Assembly (NCBI RefSeq): GCF_032362555.1
Contig: NC_083507.1
Location: 1,367,001-1,431,000 of the forward strand
Reading direction: 5' to 3'
Origin: Amyelois transitella
Lineage: Eukaryota > Arthropoda > Insecta > Lepidoptera > Pyralidae
DNA length: 64,000 nt
The position numbers and the translations under genes were made by a program. This document shows, piece after piece, positions 48,175-60,100 of the stretch. Within the stretch, counting starts at the first letter, position 1, and every line of letters starts with the position of its first letter. The notes beneath the pieces were generated by a model, which ran no database searches, was not told the DNA's origin, and worked only from the letters and a program-made list of their open reading frames with translations.

Positions 48175-51100
48175 TCAACTATACGTGCTCAAATTAGGGT
48201 CCAGTATGCTGAGCGCGGCGCCTACCAAATGCAACGAGCCGGTCACCAAAACGTCCGGCTTTTGAATTCCACCTTTCTTTATACTGACCAAGGCGTCTGC
48301 CACGCATTCGGACACAGCCGTTTGACATTTGTTCATCTTACTCCACATTTCCTCGTGAATTTGACATCTCGAAACCATTTCTTTGTGTTCGACAAGGGAG
48401 TAGTCGTCTTTGTTGACGTTGACGGCTTTGTAAGCGGCTGGGACGACGAAGTGAACGCGTTTGAATGGTAAACGAGTGAGCGGCCTCATAAGAACGTCGG
48501 CATTACGGTTGCCCGTTGCGCCGAATATCAGTATTTTGTTGTTAGTCCTGAAATAAAAGTAATAATCATTTTGATCATAAATTTCCATCATCCCAAAGTC
48601 GGGTCTGCTTGAAGAGATTTCTTTTGAAATAAGCAGAACCTATAATTTTGTTTCTTGTATTTATCATTCTGGATATTTTCTGTGTACATAACATTTGTAA
48701 ATAAATGAATAAAATTTAAACCAGCGAGAAACTCCCTTAAGAAAAAAGTACTTTCCCATTTGTTAATGGGATAAAGAATAAGAATTCATTTTAAATTGGC
48801 TTTTTCAGGAATTTTCGAAGCACTAGTTAGGTACTACTAGTCTACTATTAGTTGAACTTCACTCTGGCAGTACCCCCCTAAACTAACTTTACATTATAAC
48901 TACAATGACTTATGTACTTACGTAGAATTCTGTTGAAACCACTCCGCGCATATATCCGTAGACTCCTTCGTATGAGCGCCGTCCAAGTAAAACCTCGCAT
49001 AAGAAGCCTCAACTATATGGTACCTCCCTGGCCAACGACACTCTTTTAACCCTGCCCACGTCTCGAAAGGCACATTTAGCGTATCTTGTAGCAAAACCTC
49101 ATTTCCATTCAAAATACTGTTTTCTTTTTGTAACATAACCTCATTTTCATTACGATTGCCATTTATATTTACTTTGACAGATGCATTTTCGCGCGCAGTT
49201 CCTTTTTTAAAACCATTTTTATTTTTTAATACTCCGTTTGAGGCATTGTTTTTTCTCATCCAAGCGTGTGCAAGCTGTATGGCGAGTGACTCGTTCGTCT
49301 TGTAAGCATCTACATTGCATTGCAAAATATTGCAGCCGTTGGGGAATTTGTAGCTGTCGTATTTTGGCGCAATAGTGAGGGGGCACTAAAATGTAAAAAA
49401 ATAAATAAAAATAAGTCTCAACAAGGTTAAGATGTTAAAGGAAAGCTATTAATTCTATTTCTTAGACCTGACAGCAAAATAATAAGGAAGTGTTGTCTCT
49501 TTAGTAATCAAATGGCTACTTAAGTACCACTACATATTCTGTAAGTCACTGGTGAAAAAGTCTAATATTCCCACCTTCAGGGCCTCATGTGAGATTTACA
49601 AAAACACCAGGTTTAAGCTACTTCTCATCTTTGCATGTTCCCAGTTGCACCCTCCACCACGAATCTTCAAGGCCTGGGGTCCTGTCTCGTTCAAGCCTTA
49701 AATCTACATACATACATATGGTCACGTCTATATCCCTTGCGGGGTAGACACGAGCTAACCGTCTAGAAAAGACTGAATGGCCACATTCAGCTATTTGGCT
49801 TAATGATATAATTGAGATACAAATAGTGACGGGTTGCTAATCCAACCCCTAAAAAAGAATCCCAAGTTTGTAAGCCTATCCCTTAGTCGCCTTTTACGAC
49901 ATCCACGGGAAAGAGATGGAGTGGTCCTATTATTTTTTTTTGTAATGGTGCCGGGAACCACACGGCAAAATCTTATTTAAACTATACTAAAATCATGCCT
50001 GAAGTCGATCAGCGACGGTATTTAATACCGCCATGGCGTCGTGCGGCTGAGTCACTGTGTAGGCGAGGCAGCCTCGCTTCATGACGCCCGCCTTGGCGGC
50101 CGCGATCCGAGGCAGCGTGTCTCCCAAGATGGCGGTGTGGTCCAGACCTAACGCCGTTATGCCCACTACGGGCACTTTCCTGAACAATAAACGTATACCT
50201 TCAAGTCATAATACATATTAAATCTGTGTAATTTGTCCCGTATAAATTTATATTTATTTAATATTTATATAATACGAATTAATAGTTGTTCAAACCCCAG
50301 GAAGGGTTTCCCGCCGAAATTAATCTCGTGTGCTAATAAATAAAGGATGTTGCTCATTTCATTAGTTTTTCGGTTCATCGGTTCACTAGTTTTTGCGTGA
50401 AAGAGTAACAAACATCCATACTGACATACTCACAAACTTTCGCATCACTATCACTACATAGTATAAAACAAAGTCGCTATTTTAGTCTGTATGTCTGTAT
50501 GCTTAAATCTTTAAAATTACGCAACGGATTTTGTTGCGGTTTTTTGTAACAGGTAGAATGATTCAAGAGGAAGGTTTTTATGTATAATAAAATTTATAAT
50601 TTTGCACCCGTGCGAAGCCGGGGCGGGTCGCTAGTTTATAATATTAGTAGGATGTATAAACTAACCTCAATACATTGGTGTAATCAACAATGCCTCCGAT
50701 GCCCACTTCAATTATGGCCACATCCACCTTCTCAGCGAGGAACGTGTTGAAAGCCAGGACCGTCAGGAAGGCGAAGTAGCCCGGCATGTCGCCGTCGTGC
50801 ACCTGGAAATATTGGTTTAATAATTTTACAATAATTTGTAAATCACGATTCGGTCTAATTTGTATGGGGCGTTTCTTTGAATATTGGTTTAATAATTTTA
50901 GGTACCCTAATTTGTAAATCGCGATTCGGTCTAATTTTTATGGGGCATTTCTAAATACTTACATACATATAATCACGTCTATATCCCTTGCGGGGTAGAC
51001 AGAGCAAACAGTCTTGAAAAGACTGATGAATGTGGCATTCAACTATTTGGCTTTAAGATAGAATTGAGATTCAAAAAGTGACAGGTTGCTAGCCCATCGC

Positions 51101-54100
51101 CTAAAAGAAGAATCCCAAGTTTTACGTCGTTTTACTTAGTCGCCTTTTACGATATTCATGGGAACGAGATGGAGTGGTCCTATTCTTTTTTACTACGCTT
51201 TTATTAGCTTGGGTTGTATGTATGTATGTATGTATGTAGGTATGTATGTAACGGAATCTTTGAGCTTAATTTTCACTGATTTCTAAACGTCTGATCAACT
51301 TGGAACTTTGCACACGTATCAAGGACCGATGACAATGCAATATTTTGATAAGAGTTTCTCATTATCCTTATTAAAACTGCCAGGATTAATAAATTCATTT
51401 TTAGATCCTTCGTATGAGAGTAAGAGAGACAGAGATAGCACCAGTGCCAGTAATCTCCATACAAGAAACCAAGAAGTTCTGACGTATAATGAGTCAAAAA
51501 GAGATGTAATATATTTCCATATAATGTTACTATTAACCTGAGGCTTCTTTATTTCATCGCATTGCTCAATTTAGAATTACCATTAGAAACCATAGTAGAA
51601 TTAGTAGAATATTTTAAAACAATAAAAAATATATAAGTAATAAAACAAAAGTAATAAATGAAAATTGAACAACAAAATTTACAAAAATACAAGAATAAAG
51701 TTACTGCCTACAGAACTTTGCGATATTTAATACGTATTTAACATATTAATGCAATTCTTGAATTAACATTAGGTATCTTTTGCCTATTTATAATAGCAAC
51801 ACTCGTTTGGAAAATGAGTGACAGTTTTTTATGTCAAATAAGTTTTGCAGTAAGTTTTGATTGAATTCGATTCGAACACCTGTAAACTTTCTTTCTGTTG
51901 TTTTTTACCGGTGCCTGTGTATTTACCTATTTGCACTTTGTTTTGTGCTGTTAACTTGTCGTTATTTGGAGTTTGGAATCTTCCGTTGAGTCGAGCTTTG
52001 TTCTTCCGGATATTCGTGTGATTTTGTCATCTGAGATTGGACTCTGACTGTGTTTACTGTGTTGTGCAGATATTTTGAGATAGGACTCCTGTAAAAAGTA
52101 CCTTATTATTTGAGATAGGAGTCCCAAGTTTGTGTTTGTTTTTGTGAAAGACAGATTTTACAACAAAAGTGCCACGATGTCTTCAGATAAACTTTGTTGC
52201 GTTCCTGGTTGTAAAGGCAGTGGAGGTATGTTTGAAATATTTTTGTTCCTGTATCAATCTGCCTCTTACTCTTGTGGTTTGATTCCTGGCAAGGCCACAA
52301 TCGAAAATTATTACGTTTGCTGGATAGTCAAAAATATTATTAACAGTGATTTATCACTATAAAATTCTTTTCAACTGGGTTTAACAATCATCATACATAC
52401 ATATAATCACGTCTATATCCCTTGCGGGGTAGACAGAGCCAACAGTCTTGTAAAGACTGATAGGCCACATTCAGCTATTTGGCTTTAAAATAGAATTGAG
52501 ATTCAAATAGTGACAGGTTGCAAGCCCATCGCCTTAAAAAGAATCATGATGATGAGAATATTATGAGATTTAATCCAATCAGGCCACATATAACTTTAAG
52601 AAAGTTAGTTGTGAAAACCTCCGGCGATGGGCGCATGGTTGCGAAAGTCTTTTCTAGTAAGATAGTTATACCAGAAGTGTTAACTTCCAAAAAATAATTG
52701 TATAAAAAAACTAAAAAACTACCCGTTTTATTGCAAATCGAACTAAAAAATAGAAAATAAATAATAGTTTAAAAAAAACTAAAAAACTACGCTTTTATTG
52801 CTAATCAAACTAAAAAATAGAAAATAAAAATTAATGACAAAGGAATTCAGTAGTAGCAAGTCGAACAATCAGTTATAGTCAGTTGTAGTAGTAATTACCT
52901 CGGATTAAAATTATAACAAAATTAAATTTATAAACAAAACAATTTAAATCAGAGTAAAAAGCGTGGGGTGCATTTTACTTCATTTTCATAACTCTCTTGT
53001 CATAAATATATTCTAATAGAATGATTTTAATATTTACTACATCAGGCACCCCACGCTTTTTACTCTGATTTAAATTGTTTTGTTTATAAATTTAATTTTG
53101 TTATAATTTTAATCCGAGGTAATTACTACTACAACTGACTATAACTGATTGTTCGACTTGCTACTACTGAATTCCTTTGTCATTAATTTTTATTTTCTAT
53201 TTTTTAGTTTGATTAGCAATAAAAGCGTAGTTTTTTTTTATTGTTGCCGGGAACCACACGGCACTGCCGGGAACCACACGGCACATAATATTGTCGGTCC
53301 AATATATTACCTTGCTAGCTTCCAGCATATCATAGACCCTGTGGAAGTAGCCGGCGAACTTGTCTTCGCCGATCACCTTCCCGTCCAGCCGGATCCGCTC
53401 CCGGACCGCCACTAGGTGCGGCGAAGAGTAGAAGCCGGTCCGGTAGCCGTGGTGGCGGAGGATTGATTCGCACATTGCGCTGGTCGAACCCTGTGTAATG
53501 GTAATTACTATATTATCTATCTCTCTCTAAGATAATTCTCAAACTGTCTTTGATTTGGAAAAAGTTTGAAATGACAGTGATATAAACATAAATATAATCC
53601 CTACCGAGCTAATAGTCTCATAAAGACTGAAAAGTCACATTCAGATATTGACAGGTTGCTAGCCCATTGTCTAAAAGAAGAATCCCTCAAGCTTCCCTTT
53701 GTCACCTTTTACAACATCTATGTTGAACTGCAGGCAGTTCAGTCTTGCGCCTGCTCCAACAGCCTTCTGGAGATTGGTGCACGTGAAAATGAATAAAGCG
53801 TCAGAAGATTAAACTGAAGAATTGAAGAGAAAAACTGGATGGTAATAAATACACACCTTGCCTTTAGTCCCAGCAACATGTATAACAGAGAGTTGATCAA
53901 GTCTAGACAGGGGCACTCCGGTCCGTTCTAAATAATTTTGCATATCCTCTATATTTCTGCATTTTTCCTGGAAAATGTGAAAATTTATATGTTTTGTTGG
54001 AATTGTATTTAGGTACATTTACAACTGTTCTTAGCTGTTGGCTTCTATACATGTTACATGTATGTAGCAAGCATGCAACTATATTGATAAATGATTTTAA

Positions 54101-54962
54101 ACATTCACATTGCATATACCATTTATATAAATAATGTGCACATAATGTGGTCCCAACTGACTCACTCATTGACCACTGAACATTGCAACATGATTTGAAA
54201 CATCCAAGATAGAATAAAGGTAAGTTACGCAAGCATTTAACACCTGTAATATTTATAAACTACACTGGTGCGAGAAGCAAGCCAATAAAAGCTAGAAGGT
54301 TAACAATATCTTACTTGTCCTATATTCATCCTTATCTGGTCTATAACTGATTTGTTTGACTGCAGCAAATTCAGCTTGCATACGGCAGCCTGGAAAAAAA
54401 TGTTTTTACATTAATTTAATATAAGGCTGGATTCCTGCACATCTATTTTCTTTAACTATGATCAAGAGGTAGAAATATGTCTGTAAAATAAGGGCCTGTC
54501 ATGGCCCTGTACCTAAAAGGGCTATTTGTTTGTTTACCAGATATCCTGCCAGTTTCAGCTCTATGTAGCAATCAAAAACACAGAATTAGCTACAATCATT
54601 AATTTAGGAAATTCCCCAATCTCATACTTTAGGTTGATAAAATTATGATAAACCTCCCATAATGATAAGTATGGTAAGTTATCTCAGTACCTCTTCCAGT
54701 AAAGTACGTCTTGGCATTACCATGACTACAGAAAGGCTAATCTAAATTTAACATTTTATGGCAATTAATTGATACTTACTTCGTAAGATTGGTTGGAGCT
54801 CATCCTTATTAATTTATTCACTACTGAACTAAAACGTGAGCTGATGCTAATCATCAGCAACAATCTCGAGGCTACTAAAATCAAAGCTACGCAGTAAAAA
54901 CCCAACAACACTCCTATCCTAATTGAATACCGCGTCGCGAATACGCAGAACAATCGAAACAC
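48175..54962 (-). CDS. FPGS: Folylpolyglutamate synthase
   Basis: Eight exons on the minus strand: 54962-54780, 54389-54315, 53967-53857, 53490-53311, 50802-50666, 50179-49999, 49385-48922 and 48547-48175, giving 567 residues. It adds glutamates to folates, an ATP-dependent step that retains them in cytosol and mitochondria. Seen: P-loop GTKGKGS (119-125), YSSPHL (144-149), VEVGIGGIVDYTN, GLDHTAILGDTL, and DGAHT in exon 7. A Lys/Asn-rich insert (about 335-390) is longer than in vertebrates. Met1 opens a hydrophobic, basic leader, and Met54 (MSSNQSYE) starts just before the conserved part; this fits known dual mitochondrial/cytosolic starts. The intron after 49999 appears to use a GC donor (cag|gcatga) with phase kept. 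Confidence 0.93.
49706..49966 (-). mobile_element. SINE-1 copy in an FPGS intron
   Basis: Full body from acatacatacatatggtcac to ggtgccgggaaccacacggc, reverse orientation, flanked by aaatct on both sides. Confidence 0.85.
50451..50634 (+). mobile_element. Small Helitron, 184 bp
   Basis: Starts TC (tcactacatagtataaaaca), ends with a hairpin (cccgtgcgaagccggggcggg) and CTAG, and sits between A and T as Helitrons do. It interrupts an older repeat (aactttcgcat / ttataatattagtagg). Confidence 0.75.
50963..51200 (-). mobile_element. SINE-1 copy in an FPGS intron
   Basis: Body from acatacatataatcacgtc to gtggtcctattc in reverse orientation; the head is lost. A (tatg)n run at 51213-51250 follows. 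Confidence 0.8.
52177..52225 (+). other. THAP-like first-exon candidate inside an FPGS intron
   Basis: ATG followed by MSSDKLCCVPGCKGSG and a good donor (gag|gtatgt), on the strand opposite FPGS. The start resembles THAP-domain proteins, which begin with a Cys pair. A further open frame (52548-52697, ending EVLTSKK) lies beyond a SINE. It could be a decayed DNA transposon with a THAP transposase. Weak. Confidence 0.3.
52392..52545 (-). mobile_element. SINE-1 fragment in an FPGS intron
   Basis: 3' half of the family in reverse (catacatataatcacgtcta through gcccatcgcc). It separates the THAP-like exon from the open frame to its right. Confidence 0.8.
52781..53236. repeat. Long inverted repeat, 191-bp arms
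   Basis: Arms 52781-52971 and 53046-53236 look perfectly complementary, around a 74-base spacer. The outer 65 bases of the left arm are also repeated, diverged, just to the left (52703-52770). Transcribed, it would fold into a long RNA hairpin within the FPGS intron. It could be a foldback or MITE-type element; no coding content. Confidence 0.9.
53238..53284 (-). mobile_element. Doubled SINE-1 head
   Basis: The head gccgggaaccacacggcac occurs twice in tandem with no body, against the inverted repeat and 27 bases from an FPGS splice donor. Confidence 0.7.
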
Positions 54963-56127
54963 ATATTATGTACCGCGAACGACTCATCATTTATCAACAT
55001 TACGACATCTGACCCCGTCATAAGACACTGAAAGATAACTTGACTAAACCGGTAATTGAAGATTTGTGTTTATTGATAAAATTGATTTTCTTAAAAACAA
55101 AACATTGCATTGAAAACTTGGAAAATAACCTCAAATTCATCACGTTGTTTTGACAGCATTGACAGATGTCATTCACCATGACAGCAATATAAATAATACA
55201 TACATACATACATACATAAAATCACGCCTCTTTCCCGGAGGGGTAGGCAGAGACTACCTCTTTCCACTTGCCACGATCTCTGCATACTTCTTTCGCTTCG
55301 TCCACATTCATAACTCTCTTCATACAAGCTCGGCGGTTTCGGGTACTTTTGACCTGACCCTTTACCAGGACGTCCTTAATTTGATCAAGATACGTTCGTC
55401 TAGGTCTTCCCACTCCGACCCTTCCCTCCACACTCTCCTTGTATATTTGCTTAGTCAACCTGCTTTCATTCATCCTCTCCACATGACCGAACCATCTTAA
55501 CATACCCTTTTCTATTCCTGTAACTACATCTTCTTTCACATCACAACATTCCCTTATCACGCTGTTCCTTATCCTGTCACTCAATTTCACACCCATCATA
55601 CTCCTTAACGCTCTCATTTCCACTGCATTTATTCTGCTTTCATGCTTCTTTTGCCATACCCAACTTTCACTCCCATACATTAATATAAATAATAATAATT
55701 TGTAATCATCTTTTTTTTTATAAGTACTTTTATATAAATAAAATAATAAATAATATAAATTGTCCATAAAATATTTTTATGAACAAAGTCCTTCTTTCGC
55801 CAAAGGCTCAAAACATAAGTAAACACAAATAACTCTAGAAAAATTAAAATACCAACGCTATAAAATTAATACAATAATTTAAATTTTTTCTATAACTCTA
55901 AAGAAAAAAGTTAAATTTTATAACAATTTGAAGTGAGATTGCTCAGTCAAATTGTGACAAGACTCAAGATCACTCATTACAGTATTTATATAAGTTCCTT
56001 TACTTATTTAAATCTGTTGACAAACATTGGAAATCTTTGGACAAAAATATTCGCAACATTTTTAACTTTACGGACTACATTTAATTAACATAATTAAATA
56101 AGTTTTAACGTACGTAACTATATAAGA
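54963..56127. other. FPGS-AK8 head-to-head interval
   Basis: Would contain both promoters. Holds a LINE 3' end (55199-55681); the rest is AT-rich and featureless. Confidence 0.5.
55199..55681 (-). mobile_element. RTE-like LINE 3' end with target duplication
   Basis: 483 bases matching the 3' end of the LINE at 23839-25368, with a (tatg)n tail at the left. Flanked by 13-bp duplications aatataaataata (55186-55198, 55682-55694). The frame is still open, so it is recent. Confidence 0.9.
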
Positions 56128-56220
56128 ATGACGGAAACTGATGCTACTATTCGCCCCTTATCGATGCCAGAAAAATTCGAGCCTTATTTGGAAAAATATA
56201 GACTTTATTTGTTATTTAAG
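56128..56220 (+). CDS. AK8: Duplicate first exon of AK8
   Basis: Encodes MTETDATIRPLSMPEKF and 14 more residues, ending at ctatttaag|gtaccc-like borders. It has the same length (93 bases) and phase as the first exon at 57101, and roughly two thirds of the residues are identical. It may be an alternative first exon with its own promoter, or a relic. Confidence 0.6.
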
Positions 56221-56508
56221 GTACCCTTTATATTTCTTTTTCTTTTAAGGTTTTCAAATCCATGTCGAATCCTAGTTGTTTTAAGTCTAGAATATAGGAG
56301 TACAATATAGGAAGATCTTCCGTCAGGCTAGGTGTTATGCCTGGGGAGCCGCGGCTCCGACGATGTTCTATCGGAGGTTGTGTATCCAATCCATGAAATC
56401 TTTGCATGCGCGATTTAGACTTTTCGCTGTTTTTGACTGATAGCTTCGCGTTATTTCGCGTTGGCGTATAGATGTGGCCACAAAGATACTAGGTAAGTAC
56501 GTTCGTCT

Positions 56509-56566
56509 AGGTTGAAAGCAGGGAATTGTGAATGGGACGCCATTCACAATTCCCTGCTTTCAACCT
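56509..56566. repeat. Perfect hairpin, 26-bp stem, 6-base loop
   Basis: Arms at 56509-56534 and 56541-56566 are exact reverse complements. It lies at the edge of an old LINE remnant between the two AK8 first exons. Confidence 0.85.
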
Positions 56567-56980
56567 GTTTTCGTCATTCCTCACAATATGGGCGAACCAT
56601 GTTTAGATGGTTTGGATGGATTCCCTTTTCTATTCTTGTCGCTTATATAAGTATCTTGTTTCACGTCAAATATCATTCCTATCAAGCTGTGACGTAAACT
56701 GTCACTAAATTTTACACGTATATTCTGCTTTCGTGCTCCTTTTTGCCACAGCCAACTTAAACCAATCCCTAAACTCCCATACATTAGTGTTGGGACCAAT
56801 ACGCGTCTATGCACCGCCAGAGGAGTCTGTGCACTTAGCTGTTTTCACCATGTTCACCGCATTCATTCTCCTTTCAATTACACACTTTTTGTACCTAATC
56901 TGCTGTAAACTTTAATCCTAGATACAAACTTTTTCACTTGCTCCACTTTTTCTCCTCCAATCGACATATTCTGTCATTAC
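56567..56980 (-). mobile_element. Old, diverged remnant of the RTE-like LINE
   Basis: The minus strand recalls the LINE C-terminal region (RRVLVPTLMYGS, then WLWQKGARKQNIRVKFSD), with many changes and gaps. A further 3'-end scrap (gggaaagaggcgtgatttta) is at 57546-57590. Confidence 0.65.
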
Positions 56981-57100
56981 CTAAGTCATTTTTGTAAAAG
57001 TATAAAAACATGAATATTTAAAACGAAACATTTTTAATAAGTTGTATTTTGATAGTTTTTTGATCTTTGATACAAGAGGTTTTAATTAATAAACGTGAAA

Positions 57101-60100
57101 ATGACTGAAACGGATGCTACCAATGTTCCTTTGACGATGCCGACAAAGTTCATTCCATATTTACAAAAAAAAAGACTTTACGTACTATTTCAAGTAAGAG
57201 CGGTTATTATCGTCTGTATACACGTACATCCTCTCTCTGCAATCCGTTTAAGAGTACCTAACTAACAGACAGACAAATCATATTACATTCCATTCTAACA
57301 AACATTTGAAGTTGCACAAATATACGTAATAGTTAAGGTAGGATAAGTGTTCCCAAAAATTCACTAAAATCGGTCTCAGCAGTTTAGCCGAAGCGTTGCA
57401 GACAGATTCACTTTTATAATGTTTACTTAACTCCGTTTAAAATATGAACTATAAGGTTTATTAATTACTAACAACCCTAGCGAACATTGCAACAAGCGCA
57501 ACGTATACGGAATTATTATCCAAAATAATCAATACAAAAGAAGCCTCCGGGAAAGAGGCGTGATTTTATGTGTGTAGGTATGTATGTATACGGAATTGGT
57601 AAACAAGCTCTGTCTAAAAGTTGCTCGATATCTTTAGTGGAAGCTTATGTCCAGCAGTTGATTACATGCAGCCGGGAAGATTATAATTTACAAACTCTCT
57701 GTTATAAAACACTAGGATATAATGCGGGAACTCATCCTGAACCTGCCGAAGGACCACCTGAAGTTCATGAAGGTGTACCTGAATCGCCACGTGCTGGCGA
57801 ACAGGGAGCCTGATCGCATCATGTTGCTGGTCACGCCTGGGCTTCGAGTCGGTACGATATGATCGTATTTCTAGGGACGAAATATACTGATTGTGCCATT
57901 TTTTCTTCATAAACTAGAGGTACTGTTGTTGAACGGGCATTAGAATTTTGGTAAAAGAAAAGTCAGTCTCCGAATTTTACTAAAAGAATTGTCCCCTTAT
58001 TCTTTCTTCCTAGCGTTAGTCCCGGTCGCGTCATGACCTCTTCGGAAATGAATCTGAAGTGGGTAAGCCAGGGTAATTAAAAGAATAGTCTAGCCCCCAA
58101 AATATAATCACAAAAGGCCAAGAATTTCTTAACACCCCCTACCGCCACCTTGTTCACATTTCGCCAAGGACAGGAAAAACTCCTCGGTCGTATGTTAGAA
58201 GAAAAAGCGTCTCCATGCGTCCCAAATGGTCCCGAATTTAGGACATTTGGGACCGACTTTTTTAAACTATCTAAAGACTTTTTTAAGTCGGTCTGCAAAA
58301 CGACAGGAAATTTTAATTTATCTATTCCGTTTGCATAATTTTAATTGTACCTAATCATCATCAGATAAGAAGAGGCTTGCCAAAGACTTGATAAAGGCGA
58401 TCGGATTGTTCGTTATCACACGTCGCTGTGTGATGGATCGTTACGAAAAGGTATTTGAAATAAGTTTATATTGATTGCATGTTGTAGGTGTAGGTATTTG
58501 AAATAATCATAAACTTATCACTGAAGTAGTTGTTGTAGTAACAACTTTTCCATGCTTACAGGAATTGAATAGTGCATGAACGTGAACGAAATATTCACTT
58601 ATCAATAAGGCAATAAGTTTTCAATAAGCCTTATAGCTTAGCGCACTTTTTAACTCTGAGCCTAACAAAAAAAAAAGACTTGAGTATCTCTATCCAACAT
58701 ACTCATAAATTTCTAACATTGTGTCCAACAACGTTCGTAGACGTAATAACAGACGTATCGACTCGAGATTTAATAAACCCTCTTCCCTTCGAACGCTAGC
58801 TCCCTTCACAATTTAGTCTTTCTAAAATTTCATTTTTACTCTACCCTAATACGACTATACTACCCTCGTATATCAGCTGTTGATTAAGACAATAATGAGA
58901 AAGAAGTAGACTTAGCTCGCGTAATCTTTCTAATCTCCTAGACATATAATATTCTCTAGTTTTGTCAATTGAAAGACTGGCGCTTGATGAAATGTCACTT
59001 TTGTAGCACGATGACTACGAGCCCGGCTGTATATCCCCCGTCCTCATGTCTGAGGTGACCAAGATGCTGACCCTGAAGGATCCAGTGCCCATGACTGGGT
59101 GGCTTATGTTTGGTAGGTATCAAGTGTTGAACATTCACGTTCATTCGCTAACGAGGTAAGTATAAACTTTTGCATACATACATACATATGATCACGTCTA
59201 TATCCGTTGCGGGGTAGACAGAGCCAACAATCTTGATAATACTGATAGGCCACGTTCAGCTGTTTGGCTTAATGATAGAATTGAGATTCAAATAGTGACA
59301 GGTTGCTTGCCCATCGCTTATAAGAAGAGTCCCAAGTTTATAAGCCTATCCCTTAGTCGCCTTATACGACATCCATGGAAACGAGATGGAGTGGTCCTAT
59401 TCTTTTTTTTTATTGGTGCCGGGATCCCCACGGCACAACTTAACTGTACCTATTTGTGTTTAAATTGTCTTGATAGAAGACGAATTTATGATATTGTCCA
59501 TGCCATTAATTCCACATTAAAACTGAACTTTACCGAACAGACCATCCCTGTACTGTCCGCGAGGCCCGCTGTCTCCAGCAAGATGGCGTACTTCCGTCCG
59601 TGACGCTCCTCCTGTCGCCCCCGCCTGCGCAAGCGCCTGCGACCGACAAGCCGCATACGCCAGCAAGAGTGTTCTTCGACCAAGATTTCGAAGGGCTCAA
59701 GTACGCCTATAAAGCCACACTGAAGGTTATTGCAGCCTGTTCTTTTTTGCATGATATCTTTCATCATATTCATAAATAAATAAAATAAATGTATAAGGGA
59801 CAAATTACCTAGGTACACAGATTGAGTTAGCCTCGAAGTAAGTTTGAGACTTGTGTAACGAGATACTAACTCAACGATATTATAATTTATAATAAATAGA
59901 TACTTATATAGATAAACATCCAAGACCCAGGCCAATCGGAGAAAGTTTGTTTCTCATCATGCCCTCGCCGGTATTCGAACGCGGGACCTCCGGTGACACA
60001 GACAAGCGCACTAACGATGCGCCACAGAGGCCGCCTTAATACTCTTAACTAATAATAACTTATTTTACAAGACTAACTTAGTTTATTTAAAGGAAGTGTA

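Noticed and set aside
57568-57813. Separate 81-residue protein
   Set aside because: It crosses the AK8 exon 57716-57851 in the wrong frame; its start lies in a LINE tail.
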